A stretch of DNA of 64,000 nucleotides from positions 62,001 to 126,000 of the forward strand of contig NW_027488998.1 of assembly GCF_050948215.1 (NCBI RefSeq), written 5' to 3'. The stretch comes from Halictus rubicundus. Lineage: Eukaryota; Arthropoda; Insecta; Hymenoptera; Halictidae. The notes under the pieces are model-generated. The model saw nothing but the letters and a program-made list of their open reading frames with translations, did not search any database and was not told where the DNA came from. Shown here piece after piece: positions 27,641-41,685 of this stretch. Numbering within the stretch: position 1 is the stretch's first letter; each line of letters begins with the position of its first letter. The position numbers were made by a program, and so were the translations under genes.

Positions 27641-29750
27641 GGATAGGATGGGATAGAGGATAGGATAGGATAGAGGATACGATATAGGATTGGATAGGAT
27701 AGAAAATAGGATACGATAGATAATAGGATATTATAGAGGATAGGATAGGATACAGGATAGGATAGGATAGAGGATAGGATAGGATAGAGGATAGGATATT
27801 ATAGACGATAGTATAGGATACAGGATAGGATAGGATAGAGGATAGGATAGGATAGAGGATAGGATAGGATAGTGGATAGAATAGGATAGAGGATATGATA
27901 GGATAGAGGATAGGATAGGATACAGGATAGGATGGGATAGAGGATAGGATAGGATAGAGGATACGATATAGGATTGGATAGGATAGAGAATAGGATACGA
28001 TAGATAATAGGATATTATAGAGGATAGGATAGGATACAGGATAGGATAGGATAGAGGATAGGATAGGATAGAGGATAGGATAGGATAGAGGATAGGATAG
28101 GATAAAGGATATGATAGGATAGAGGATAGGATAGGATAGAGGATAGGATATTATAGACGATAGTATAGGATACAGGATAGGATAGGATAGAGGATAGGAT
28201 AGGATAGAGGATAGGATAGGATAGTGGATAGGATAGGATAGAGGATTCGATAGGATAGATGATAGGATAGGATACAGGATAGGATAGGATAGAGGATAGG
28301 ATATGATAGAGGATAGGATAGGATAGAGGATTGGATAGGATAGAGGATAGGATAGGATAGAGTGTAGGGTAGGATAGGATACATAATAGGATTGGATAGA
28401 GGATAGGATAGGATAGAGGATACGATATAGGATTGTATAGGATAGAGAATAAGATACGATAGGGAATAGGATAGGATTGGATAGAGAATAGGATGGGATA
28501 GAGGATAGGATAGGATAGAGGATAGGACAGGATAGAGGATAGGATAGGATAGAGGATACGATATAGGATTGGACAGGATAGAGAGTAGGATACGATAGAG
28601 GATAGTATAGGATTGGATAGATTATAGGATCGGATAGAGGATAGGATAGGATAGAGGATAGGATAGGATAGAGGATAGGATAGGATAGAGGATAGGATAG
28701 GATAGAGGATAGGATAGGATAGAGGATAGGATAGGATAGAGGATATGATATGATAGAGGATAGGATAGGATAGAGGATAGGATAGGATAGAGGATAGGAT
28801 AGGATAGGATAGGATACAGGATAGGATAGGATAGAGGATAGGATAGGATAGAGGATACGATATAGGATTGGATAGGATAGAGAATAGGATACGATAGAGG
28901 ATAGGATATTATAGAGGATAGGATAGGATACAGGATAGGATAGGATAGAGAATAGGATAGGATAGAGGATAGGATAGGATAGAGGATAGTATAGGATAAA
29001 GGATATGATAGGATAGAGGATAGGATAGGATAGAGGATAGGATATTATAGACGATAGTATAGGATACAGGATAGGATAGGATAGAGGATAGGATAGGATA
29101 GAGGATAGGATAGGATAGAGGATAGGATAGGATAGAGGATTCGATAGGATAGATGATAGGATAGGATACAGGATAGGATAGGATAGAGGATAGGATAGGA
29201 TAGAGGATAGGATAGGATAGAGGATTGGATAGGATAGAGGATAGGATAGGATAGAGTGTAGGGTAGGATAGGATACATTATAGGATTGGATAGAGGATAG
29301 GATAGGATAGAGGATACGATATAGGATTGTATAGGATAGAGAATAAGATACGATAGGAAATAGGATAGGATTGGATAGAGAATAGGATGGGATAGAGGAT
29401 AGGATAGGATAGAGGATAGGACAGGATAGAGGATAGGATTGGATAGAGGATACGATATAGGATTGGATAGGATAGAGAGTAGGATACGATAGAGGATAGT
29501 ATAGGATTGGATAGATTATAGGATCGGATAGAGGATAGGATAGGATAGAGGATAGGATAGGATAGAGGATAGGATAGGATAGAGGATAGGGTAGGATAGA
29601 GGGTAGGATAGGATAGAGGATAGGGTAGGATAGAGGATAGGATAGGATAGAGGATAGGATAGGATAGAGGATAGGATAGCATAGAGGATAGGATAGGATA
29701 GAGGATAGGATAGGATAGGATACAGGATAGGATAGGATAGAGGATACGAT
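27640..29750. repeat. B-type units in 284-bp and 894-bp tandem duplications
   Basis: ATACGATATAGG lies at 27,677 and 27,961 (284-bp step). Both are followed by the otherwise unseen GATAGATAATAGG. The block from 27,961 then repeats from 28,855 (894-bp step), with GAGTGTAGGG at 28,360 and 29,254 and GATTATAGGATCGG near 28,619 and 29,513 in register. Confidence 0.84.
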
Positions 29751-31420
29751 ATAGGATTGGATAGGATAGAGAATAGGATACGATAGAGGATAGGATAGGA
29801 TTGGATAGAGAATAGGATGGGATAGATGATAGGATAGGATAGAGGAGATGATAGGACAGGATAGAGGATAGGATAGGATTGAGGATAGGATAGGATAGAG
29901 GATAGGATAGGATAGAGGATAGGATAGGATAGAGGATAGGATAGGATAGAGGATAGGATAGGATAGAGGATAGGATAGGATAGGATAGGATACAGGATAG
30001 GATAGGATAGAGGATAGGATAGGATAGGATAGGATACAGGATAGGATAGGATAGAGGATAGGATAGGATAGAGGATACGATATAGGATTGGATAGGATAG
30101 AGAATAGGATACGATAGAGGATAGGATAGGATTGGATAGAGAATACGATGGGATAGAGGATAGGATAGGATAGAGGTATAGGATAGGATACAGGATAGGA
30201 TAGGATAGAGGATAGGATAGGATAGAGGATAGGATAGGATAGAGGATACGATATAGGATTGGATAGGATAGAGAATAAGATACGATAGGTAATAGGATAG
30301 GATTGGATAGAGAATAGGATGCGATAGAGGATCGGATAGGATAAAGGATAGGACAGGATAGAGGATAGGATAGGATAGAGGATAGGATAGGATAGGATAC
30401 AGTATAGGATAGGATAGAGGATAGGATAGGATAGAGGATACGATATAGGATTGGATAGGATAGAGAATAGGATACGATAGAGGATAGGATAGAGGATTGG
30501 ATAGAGGATAGGATAGAGTATAGGATAGAGGATAGGATAGAGGATAGGATAGAGGATAGGATAGAGGATAGGATAGAGGATAGGATAGAGGATTGAATAG
30601 GATAGAGGATAAGATAGGATAGAGGATAGGATAGGATAGAGTATAGGATAGAGGATAGGATAGGATAGAGGATAGGATAGGTTAGAGGATAGGATAACAT
30701 AGAGGATAGGATAGGATAGAGCATAGGATAGGATAGAGGATAGGATATGTTAAGATAGACAATAGGATAGGATAGATGATATTATAGGAAAGAGGATAGG
30801 ATATGATAGAGGATACGATATTATAGAGGATAGGATAGCATAGAGGATCGGATAGGATAGGATTGAGGATAGGATAGGGGATTGGATAGGATAGCGGATA
30901 GGATAGGGGATTGGATAGGATAGAGGATAGGTTAGGATAGAGGATAGGATATAATACACGATATGATAGGATAGAGGATTGGATGGGATAGAGGATAGGA
31001 TATAGGATTGGATAGGATAGAGGATAGGAATCTGATAGTGGATAGGATAGAGGTTAGGATAGGATAGTGGATAGGATAGGATAGAGGATAGGACAGGGGA
31101 TTGAATAGGATAGAAGATCGGATAGGCGATTGGATAGGATAGAGGATAGGATAGGATAGACGATAGTATAGGATAGAGGATAGGATAGAGAATAGGATAG
31201 GATAGAGAATAGGATAGAATAGAGGATAGGGTCGGATAGAGGATAGGATAGGGGATTGAATACTATAGAGGATAGGATAGGATAGAGGATAGCATAGGAT
31301 AGAGGATAGGATAGGATAGAGGATAGGATAGGATAGAGGATAGGATAGGATAGAGGATAGGATAGGATAGAGGATAGGATAGGATAGAGGATAGGATAGG
31401 ATAGAGGATAGGATAGAATA
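29254..31420. repeat. BCD superunit, copy 3 (B part and truncated C part)
   Basis: It starts at GAGTGTAGGG (29,254), runs through B-type units, a 12-mer array and C (ATATGTTAAGATAG at 30,745), then breaks at 31,420 inside C. The last 1,179 bp (30,242-31,420) form a shortened forerunner of the 2.86 kb tandem units that follow. Confidence 0.82.
30480..30599. repeat. 12-bp monomer array, 10 units
   Basis: This array has the same bounding variants as the other 12-mer arrays (GAGGATTGGATA second, GAGGATTGAATA last) but only ten units, one of them GAGTATAGGATA. Confidence 0.88.
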
Positions 31421-31658
31421 GAGGGTACGATATAGGATTGGATAGGATAGAGAATAAGATACGATAGGTAATAGGATAGGATTGGATAGAGAATAGGATG
31501 CGATAGAGGATCGGATAGGATAAAGGATAGGACAGGATAGAGGATAGGATAGGATAGAGGATAGGATAGGATAGGATACAGGATAGGATAGGATAGAGGA
31601 TAGGATAGGATAGAGGATACGATATAGGATTGGATAGGATAGAGAATAGGATACGATA

Positions 31659-31766
31659 GAGGATAGGATAGAGGATTGGATAGAGGATAGGATAGAGTAT
31701 AGGATAGAGGATAGGATAGAGGATAGGATAGAGGATAGGATAGAGGATAGGATAGAGGATTGAATA
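31659..31766. repeat. 12-bp monomer array, 9 units
   Basis: This array has nine units, with the same register and bounding variants as the other 12-mer arrays and one GAGTATAGGATA. Confidence 0.88.
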
Positions 31767-33339
31767 GGATAGAGGATAAGATAGGATAGAGGATAGGATA
31801 GGATAGAGGATAGGATAGAGGATAGGATAGGATAGAGGATAGGATAGGTTAGAGGATAGGATAACATAGAGGATAGGGTAGGATAGAGCATAGGATAGGA
31901 TAGAGGATAGGATATGTTAAGATAGAGAATAGGATAGGATAGATGATATTATAGGAAAGAGGATAGGATATGATAGAGGATACGATATTATAGAGGATAG
32001 GATAGCATAGAGGATCGGATAGGATAGGATTGAGGATAGGATAGGGGATTGGATAGGATAGCGGATAGGATAGGGGATTGGATAGGATAGAGGATAGGTT
32101 AGGATAGAGGATAGGATATAATACACGATATGATAGGATAGAGGATTGGATGGGATACAGGATAGGATATAGGATTGGATAGGATAGAGGATAGGAATCT
32201 GATAGTGGATAGGATAGAGGTTAGGATAGGATAGAGGATAGGATAGGATAGAGGATAGGACAGGGGATTGAATAGGATAGAAGATCGGATAGGCGATTGG
32301 ATAGGATAGAGGATAGGATAGGATAGACGATAGTATAGGATAGAGGAGAGGATAGAGAATAGGATAGGATAGAGAATAGGATAGAATAGAGGATAGGGTC
32401 GGATAGAGGATAGGATAGGGGATTGAATACTATAGAGGATAGGATAGGATAGAGGATAGCATAGGATAGAGGATAGGATAGGATAGAGGATAGGATAGGA
32501 TAGAGGATAGGATAGGATAGAGGATAGGATAGGATAGAGGATAGGATAGGATAGAGGATAGGATAGGATAGAGGATAGGATAGAGTAGAGGATAGGATAG
32601 GATAGAGGATAGGATAGGATAGAGGATAGAATAGGATAGAGGATAGGATAGGATAGAGGATAGGATAGGATACGGGATAGGATAGGATTGAGGATAGGAT
32701 AGGATAGAGGATAGGATAGAGGATAGGATAGAGGATTGGATAGGATAGAGGATATAATAGGATAGACGATAGGATAGGATAGAGGATGGGATAGGATAGA
32801 GTATAGGATAGGATAGAGGATATTATAAGATACAGGATAGGATAGGATAGAGGATAGGATACGATAGAGGATGTGATAGGATAGAGGATAGGATAGAGGA
32901 CAGGATAGGATAGAGGATAGGATAGGATAGAGGATAGGATAGGGTAGAGTGTAGGATATGATTGAGGATAGGATAGGATAGAGGATAGGATAGCATAGAG
33001 GATTGGATAGGATACAGGATAGGATTGAGGATAGCATAGGATATAGGATAGGATTGGATAGAAGACAGGTTAGGATAGAGTATAGGATAGGATAGGATAG
33101 AGGGTAGGATACGATACAGGATAGCATAGGATAGAGGATAGGATAGGATAGAGGATAGGATAGGATAGAGGATAGGATAGGATAGAGGATAGGATAGGAT
33201 AGAGGATAGGATAGGATAGAGGATAGGATAGGATAGAGGATAGGATAGAGTAGAGGATAGGATAGGATAGAGGATAGGATAGGATAGAGGATAGGATAGG
33301 ATAGAGGATAGGATAGGATAGAGGATAGGATAGGATACG

Positions 33340-34200
33340 GGATAGGATAGGATTGAGGATAGGATAGGATAGAGGATAGGATAGAGGATTGGATAGGATA
33401 GAGGATATAATAGGATAGACGATAGGATAGGATAGAGGATGGGATAGGATAGAGTATAGGATAGGATAGAGGATATTATAAGATACAGGATAGGATAGGA
33501 TAGAGGATAGGATACGATAGAGGATGTGATAGGATAGAGGATAGGATAGAGGACAGGATAGGATAGAGGATAGGATAGGATAGAGGATAGGATAGGGTAG
33601 AGTGTAGGATATGATTGAGGATAGGATAGGATAGAGGATAGGATAGCATAGAGGATTGGATAGGATACAGGATAGGATTGAGGATAGCATAGGATATAGG
33701 ATAGGATTGGATAGAAGACAGGTTAGGATAGAGTATAGGATAGGATAGGATAGAGGGTAGGATACGATACAGGATAGGATAGGATAGAGGATAGGATAGG
33801 ATACGGGATAGGATAGGATTGAGGATAGGATAGGATAGAGGATAGGATAGAGGATAGGATAGAGGATTGGATAGGATAGAGGATATAATAGGATAGACGA
33901 TAGGATAGGATAGAGGATGGGATAGGATAGAGTATAGGATAGGATAGAGGATATTATAAGATACAGGATAGGATAGGATAGAGGATAGGATACGATAGAG
34001 GATGTGATAGGATAGAGGATAGGATAGAGGACAGGATAGGATAGAGGATAGGATAGGATAGAGGATAGGATAGGGTAGAGTGTAGGATATGATTGAGGAT
34101 AGGATAGGATAGAGGATAGGATAGCATAGAGGATTGGATAGGATACAGGATAGGATTGAGGATAGCATAGGATATAGGATAGGATTGGATAGAAGACAGG
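33340..34200. repeat. Two extra D-part repeats
   Basis: Segments running from GATACGGGATAGG to GAAGACAGGTTAGG repeat so that D ends fall at 33,061, 33,714 and 34,192 (steps of 653 and 478 bp). The same arrangement appears at 35,922, 36,587 and 37,065 (steps of 665 and 478 bp). The 12-bp difference is one short monomer. Confidence 0.85.
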
Positions 34201-34281
34201 TTAGGATAGAGTATAGGATAGGATAGGATAGAGGATAGGATAGGATAGAGGATAGGATAGGATAGAGGATAGGATTGAATA

Positions 34282-37110
34282 GAGGGTACGATATAGGATT
34301 GGATAGGATAGAGAATAAGATACGATAGGTAATAGGATAGGATTGCATAGAGAATAGGATGCGATAGAGGATCGGATAGGATAAAGGATAGGACAGGATA
34401 GAGGATAGGATAGGATAGAGGATAGGATAGGATAGGATACAGGATAGGATAGGATAGAGGATAGGATAGGATAGAGGATACGATATAGGATTGGATAGGA
34501 TAGAGAATAGGATACGATAGAGGATAGGATAGAGGATTGGATAGAGGATAGGATAGAGTATAGGATAGAGGATAGGATAGAGGATAGGATAGAGGATAGG
34601 ATAGAGGATAGGATAGAGGATTGAATAGGATAGAGGATAAGATAGGATAGAGGATAGGATAGGATAGAGGATAGGATAGAGGATAGGATAGGATAGAGGA
34701 TAGGATAGGTTAGAGGATAGGATAACATAGAGGATAGGGTAGGATAGAGCATAGGATAGGATAGAGGATAGGATATGTTAAGATAGAGAATAGGATAGGA
34801 TAGATGATATTATAGGAAAGAGGATAGGATATGATAGAGGATACGATATTATAGAGGATAGGATAGCATAGAGGATCGGATAGGATAGGATTGAGGATAG
34901 GATAGGGGATTGGATAGGATAGCGGATAGGATAGGGGATTGGATAGGATAGAGGATAGGTTAGGATAGAGGATAGGATATAATACACGATATGATAGGAT
35001 AGAGGATTGGATGGGATACAGGATAGGATATAGGATTGGATAGGATAGAGGATAGGAATCTGATAGTGGATAGGATAGAGGTTAGGATAGGATAGAGGAT
35101 AGGATAGGATAGAGGATAGGACAGGGGATTGAATAGGATAGAAGATCGGATAGGCGATTGGATAGGATAGAGGATAGGATAGGATAGACGATAGTATAGG
35201 ATAGAGGAGAGGATAGAGAATAGGATAGGATAGAGAATAGGATAGAATAGAGGATAGGGTCGGATAGAGGATAGGATAGGGGATTGAATACTATAGAGGA
35301 TAGGATAGGATAGAGGATAGCATAGGATAGAGGATAGGATAGGATAGAGGATAGGATAGGATAGAGGATAGGATAGGATAGAGGATAGGATAGGATAGAG
35401 GATAGGATAGGATAGAGGATAGGATAGGATAGAGGATAGGATAGAGTAGAGGATAGGATAGGATAGAGGATAGGATAGGATAGAGGATAGAATAGGATAG
35501 AGGATAGGATAGGATAGAGGATAGGATAGGATATGGGATAGGATAGGATTGAGGATAGGATAGGATAGAGGATAGGATAGAGGATAGGATAGAGGATTGG
35601 ATAGGATAGAGGATATAATAGGATAGACGATAGGATAGGATAGAGGATGGGATAGGATAGAGTATAGGATAGGATAGAGGATATTATAAGATACAGGATA
35701 GGATAGGATAGAGGATAGGATACGATAGAGGATGTGATAGGATAGAGGATAGGATAGAGGACAGGATAGGATAGAGGATAGGATAGGATAGAGGATAGGA
35801 TAGGGTAGAGTGTAGGATATGATTGAGGATAGGATAGGATAGAGGATAGGATAGCATAGAGGATTGGATAGGATACAGGATAGGATTGAGGATAGCATAG
35901 GATATAGGATAGGATTGGATAGAAGACAGGTTAGGATAGAGTATAGGATAGGATAGGATAGAGGGTAGGATACGATACAGGATAGCATAGGATAGAGGAT
36001 AGGATAGGATAGAGGATAGGATAGGATAGAGGATAGGATAGGATAGAGGATAGGATAGGATAGAGGATAGGATAGGATAGAGGATAGGATAGGATAGAGG
36101 ATAGGATAGAGTAGAGGATAGGATAGGATAGAGGATAGGATAGGATAGAGGATAGGATAGGATAGAGGATAGGATAGGATAGAGGATAGGATAGGATACG
36201 GGATAGGATAGGATTGAGGATAGGATAGGATAGAGGATAGGATAGAGGATAGGATAGAGGATTGGATAGGATAGAGGATATAATAGGATAGACGATAGGA
36301 TAGGATAGAGGATGGGATAGGATAGAGTATAGGATAGGATAGAGGATATTATAAGATACAGGATAGGATAGGATAGAGGATAGGATACGATAGAGGATGT
36401 GATAGGATAGAGGATAGGATAGAGGACAGGATAGGATAGAGGATAGGATAGGATAGAGGATAGGATAGGGTAGAGTGTAGGATATGATTGAGGATAGGAT
36501 AGGATAGAGGATAGGATAGCATAGAGGATTGGATAGGATACAGGATAGGATTGAGGATAGCATAGGATATAGGATAGGATTGGATAGAAGACAGGTTAGG
36601 ATAGAGTATAGGATAGGATAGGATAGAGGGTAGGATACGATACAGGATAGGATAGGATAGAGGATAGGATAGGATACGGGATAGGATAGGATTGAGGATA
36701 GGATAGGATAGAGGATAGGATAGAGGATAGGATAGAGGATTGGATAGGATAGAGGATATAATAGGATAGACGATAGGATAGGATAGAGGATGGGATAGGA
36801 TAGAGTATAGGATAGGATAGAGGATATTATAAGATACAGGATAGGATAGGATAGAGGATAGGATACGATAGAGGATGTGATAGGATAGAGGATAGGATAG
36901 AGGACAGGATAGGATAGAGGATAGGATAGGATAGAGGATAGGATAGGGTAGAGTGTAGGATATGATTGAGGATAGGATAGGATAGAGGATAGGATAGCAT
37001 AGAGGATTGGATAGGATACAGGATAGGATTGAGGATAGCATAGGATATAGGATAGGATTGGATAGAAGACAGGTTAGGATAGAGTATAGGATAGGATAGG
37101 ATAGAGGGTA
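34282..37110. repeat. 2.86 kb tandem unit, copy 2
   Basis: This is the direct repeat of 31,421-34,281. The offset is 2,861 from the start through the first D end and 2,873 afterwards, a net gain of one 12-bp monomer. It carries ATATGTTAAGATAG at 34,773. After about 37,110 it does not return to GAGGGTACG but runs into a GGGGATTGGATACTATAG segment. Confidence 0.88.
34520..34627. repeat. 12-bp monomer array, 9 units
   Basis: This is the counterpart of 31,659-31,766, exactly 2,861 bp downstream and with the same unit number. Confidence 0.88.
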
Positions 37111-37160
37111 GGATACGATACAGGATAGGATAGGATAGAGGATAGGATAGGGGATTGGAT

Positions 37161-37766
37161 ACTATAGAGGATAGGATAGGATAGAGGATAGAATAGGATA
37201 GAGGATAGGATAGGATAGAGGATAGGATAGGGGATTGGGTAGGATTGAGGATAGGATAGAGGATAGGATAGGATAGAGGATAGAGTAGGATTGACGATAG
37301 GAAAGGAAAAAGGATAGGATATGATAGAGGATAGGATAGGATAGAGGATCGGATAGGATTGAGGATAGGATAGGGTTGAGGATAGGATAGGATAGAGGAT
37401 ATGATAGGATAGAGGATAGGATAGAGGATAGGATAGGATAGAGGATGGGATAGGGGATTGGATACTATAGAGGATAGGATAGGATAGAGGATAGCATAGG
37501 ATAGAGGATAGGATAGGATAGAGGATAGGATAGGGGATTGGGTAGGATTGAGGATAGGATAGAGGATAGGATAGGATAGAGGATAGAGTAGGATTGACGA
37601 TAGGAAAGGAAAAAGGATAGGATATGATAGAGGATAGGATAGGATAGAGGATCGGATAGGATTGAGGATAGGATAGGGTTGAGGATAGGATAGGATAGAG
37701 GATATGATAGGATAGAGGATAGGATAGAGGATAGGATAGGATAGAGGATGGGATAGGATAGAGTAT
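37161..37766. repeat. 303-bp tandem duplication
   Basis: Two copies (37,161-37,463 and 37,464-37,766) share ACTATAGAGG, GGGGATTGGGTAGG, GATTGACGATAGG and GGAAAGGAAAAAGG at an offset of exactly 303. A third, more diverged copy starts at 63,758 and is cut by the window edge. Confidence 0.9.
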
Positions 37767-38940
37767 AGGATAGGATAGAGGATATTATAAGATACAGGAT
37801 AGGATAGGATAGAGGATAGGATACGATAGAGGATGTGATAGGATAGAGGATAGGATAGAGGACAGGATAGGATAGAGGATAGGATAGGATAGAGGATAGG
37901 ATAGGGTAGAGTGTAGGATATGATTGAGGATAGGATAGGATAGAGGATAGGATAGCATAGAGGATTGGATAGGATACAGGATAGGATTGAGGATAGCATA
38001 GGATATAGGATAGGATTGGATAGAAGACAGGTTAGGATAGAGTATAGGATAGGATAGGATAGAGGGTAGGATACGATACAGGATAGGATAGGATAGAGGA
38101 TAGGATAGGGGATTGGATACTATAGAGGATAGGATAGGATAGAGGATAGCATAGGATAGAGGATAGGATAGGATAGAGGATAGGATAGGATAGAGGATAG
38201 GATAGGATAGAGGATAAGATAGGATAGAGGATAGGATAGGATAGAGGATAGGATAGGATAGAGGATAGGATAGGATAGAGGATAGGATAGGATAGAGGAT
38301 AGGATAGAATAGAGGATAGGATAGGATAGAGGATAGGATAGGATAGACGATAGGATAGGATAGAGGATAGGATCGGACGGAGGATAGGATAGGATAGCAT
38401 AGAGGATAGGATAGGATAGAGGATAGGATAGAAGATTGGACAGGATAGGGGATAATATAGGATGGAGGATAGGATAGGATAGTGGGCAGGATATGATAGA
38501 GGATGGGATAGGATAGAGGATAGGATAGGATAGAGGATAGGATAGGGGATTGGATAGGGTAGAGGATAGGATAGGATAGAGGATATTATAGGATACAGGA
38601 TAGGATAGGATAGAGGATAGGATAGGATAGAGGATATTATAGGATAGAGGGTAGGATAGGATAGAGGATGGGACAGGATAGAGAATAGGATAGGATAGAG
38701 GATAAGATCGGGGATTGGATAGGGTGGAGGATAGGATAGGATAGAGGATATTATAGGATACAGGATAGGATAGGATAGATGGCAGGATAGGATAGAGGAT
38801 ACGATAGGATAGAGGATAGAATAGGATAGAGGATAGGATAGGATAGAGGATAGGATAGGATTGAGGATATTATAGGATATAGGATAGGATAGGATAGAGG
38901 ATGGGATAGGATAGAGGATGGGATAGGATAGAGGATACGA
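37767..38940. repeat. D part, superunit tail and transition into family G
   Basis: This holds another D end (GAAGACAGGTTAGG near 38,026), a GGGGATTGGATACTATAG segment, GATCGGACGG near 38,370, and GAAGATTGGACAGG and GTGGGCAGG. The order is the same as in the tails at 20.4-20.7 and 24.65-24.95 kb. From about 38.5 kb the landmarks shift to family G types (GATATTATAGGATACAGG, GATGGCAGG). No gene is visible. Confidence 0.75.
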
Positions 38941-40715
38941 TAGGATAGAGGATAGGATAGGATACAGGATAGGATTGAGGATAGCATAGGATGTAGGTTG
39001 GGATAGAGGACTGGATAGGATAGACGATATTATAGAATAGAGGATTGGATGGGATAGAGGATTGGATAGAATAGAGGATATTATATAATAAAAGATAGGA
39101 TAGGATAGAGGATAGGATAGGATAGAAGACAGGATAGGATAGAGGATAGGATAGGATTGAGGATAGGATAGGACAGAGGATAGGATAGGATTGAGGATAG
39201 GATAGGATAAAGGATAGGATAGGGGATTGGGTAGGATACAGTATAGGATAGGATAGAGGATAGGATAGAGGATAGGATAGGATAGATGATAGGATAGGGT
39301 ACGGGATAGGATAGGATTGAGGATAGGATAGGATAGAGGATAGGATAAAGGATAGGATAGAGGATTGGATAGGATAGAGGATAGGATAGAGGATAGGATA
39401 GAGGATTGGATAGGATAGAGGATATAATAGTATAGACGATAGGATAAGATAGAGAATGAGATAGGATAGAGTATAGGATAGGATAGAGGATATTATAGGA
39501 TACAGGATAGGATAGGATAGAGGATAGGATACGATAGAGGATGTGATAGGATATAGGATACGATAGGATAGAGGATAGGATAGGATAGAGTATGGGATAG
39601 GATAGAGGATACGATAGGATAGAGGATAGGATAGGATAGAGGATAGGATAGGGAAGAGGATAGGATAGGATTGAGGATAGGATAGGTTAGAGGATAGGGT
39701 AGGATAGTGGATAGGGTAGGATTGAGGATAGGATAGGATAGAGGATAGGATAGAGGATAGGAAAGAGGATATTATATAATAGTATATAGGATAGGATAGG
39801 ATAGAGGATAGGATAGGATAGAGGATAGGATACGATACGGGATAGGATAGGATTGAGGATAGGATAGGATAGAGGATAGGATAGGATACGGGATAGGATA
39901 GGATTGAGGATAGGATAGGATAGAGGATAGGATAGAGGATAGGATAGAGGATTGGATAGGATAGAGGATATAATAGGATAGACGATAGGATAGGATAGAG
40001 GATAGGATAGGATAGAGGATATTATAGGATAGAGGGTAGGATAGGATAGAGGATGGGACAGGATAGAGAATAGGATAGGATAGAGGATAAGATAGGGGAT
40101 GGGATAGGGTGGAGGATAGGATAGGATAGAGGATATTATAGGATACAGGATAGGATAGGATAGATGGCAGGATAGGATAGAGGATGGGATAGGATAGAGA
40201 ATACGATAGGATAGAGGATAGAATAGGATAGAGGATAGGATAGGATAGAGGATAGGATAGGATTGAGGATATTATAGGATATAGGATAGGATAGGATAGA
40301 GGATGGGATAGGATAGAGGATGGGATAGGATAGAGGATACGATAGGATAGAGGATAGGATAGGATACAGGATAGGATTGAGGATAGCATAGGATATAGGT
40401 TAGGATAGAGGACTGGATAGGATAGACGATATTATAGAATAGAGGATTGGATAGGATAGAGGATTGGATAGAATAGAGGATATTATATAATAGAAGATAG
40501 GATAGGATAGAGGATAGGATATAATAGAAGACAGGATAGGATAGAGGATAGGATAGGATAGAAAATAGGATAGGACAGAGGATAGGATAGGATTGAGAAT
40601 AGGATAGGATAGAGGATAGGATAGGGGATTGGGTAGGATACAGTATAGGATAGGATAGAGGAGAGGATAGAGGATAGGATAGGATAGAGGATAGGATAGG
40701 ATAGAGGATAGGATA
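38940..40715. repeat. Family G segment, copy 1
   Basis: This matches 51,706-53,481 at a constant offset of 12,766. Checked landmarks are ATGTAGGTTGGG (38,991 and 51,757), TATTATATAATA (39,079 and 51,845; 39,770 and 52,536; 40,481 and 53,247), and reading frames of identical length at both sites. Substitutions are few. It diverges at about 40,715, where this copy reads GGGTACGGAATAGG. Confidence 0.88.
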
Positions 40716-40739
40716 GGGTACGGAATAGGATAGGATTGA

Positions 40740-41685
40740 GGATAGGATAGGATAGAGGATAGGATAGAGGATAGGATAGAGGATTGGATAGGATAGAGTA
40801 TATATTAGGATAGACGATAGGATAGGATAGAGGATGGGATAGAATAGAGGATAAGATAGTACAGAGGACACGATAGGATAGAGGATAGGATAGGATAGAG
40901 GATTGGATAGGATAGAGGATATTATATAATAGAGGATAGGATAGGATAGAGGATAGGATGGGATAGAGGATCGGATAGAGGATAGGATAGGATGCAGGAT
41001 AGGATAGGATAGAGGATAGGATAGGATAGAGGACAGGATAGGATGGAGGATAGGATAGGATAGAAAATAGGATAGGACGGAGGATAGTATAGGATATAGT
41101 AAATAGGATAGGATTGAGGATAGGATAGGATAGAGGAAATGATAGGACAGACGGTAGAATAGGATAGAGGATGGGATAGGATAGAGGATACGATAGGATA
41201 AAGGATAGGATAGGATAGGATAGGATAGGATAGAGGATAGGATAGGATAGAGGATAGGATAGAGGATAGGATAGAGGATTGGATAGGATAGAGTATATAT
41301 TAGGATAGACGATAGGATAGGATAGAGGATGGGATAGAATAGAGGATAAGATAGTACAGAGGACACGATAGGATAGAGGATAGGATAGGATAGAGGATTG
41401 GATAGGATAGAGGATATTATATAATAGAGGATAGGATAGGATAGAGGATAGGATGGGATAGAGGATCGGATAGAGGATAGGATAGGATGCAGGATAGGAT
41501 AGGATAGAGGATAGGATAGGATAGAGGACAGGATAGGATGGAGGATAGGATAGGATAGAAAATAGGATAGGACGGAGGATAGTATAGGATATAGTAAATA
41601 GGATAGGATTGAGGATAGGATAGGATAGAGGAAATGATAGGACAGACGGTAGAATAGGATAGAGGATGGGATAGGATAGCATAAA
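40740..41685. repeat. 495-bp tandem duplication
   Basis: Two copies at an offset of exactly 495 share GAGTATATATTAGG (40,796 and 41,291), TATTATATAATA (40,920 and 41,415) and GTAAATAGGATAGG (AAATAGG at 41,101 and 41,596). The copies separate at about 41,190 and 41,685. Confidence 0.88.

Larger units (their letters stand above)
31421..34281. repeat. 2.86 kb tandem unit, copy 1
   Basis: This exact 2,861-bp step begins at GAGGGTACGATATAGG (31,421) and the next copy begins at 34,282. It contains a short B part, a 9-unit 12-mer array, part C from 31,912, and three successive D parts ending at GAAGACAGGTTAGG (33,061, 33,714, 34,192). D is thus triplicated within the unit. Confidence 0.9.

Noticed and set aside
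37280..37320. GGAAAGGAAAAAGG as a poly-A tail or retroelement remnant
   Set aside because: It is a short A-rich variant inside a 303-bp satellite duplicate with satellite sequence on both sides, without target duplication or coding remains.
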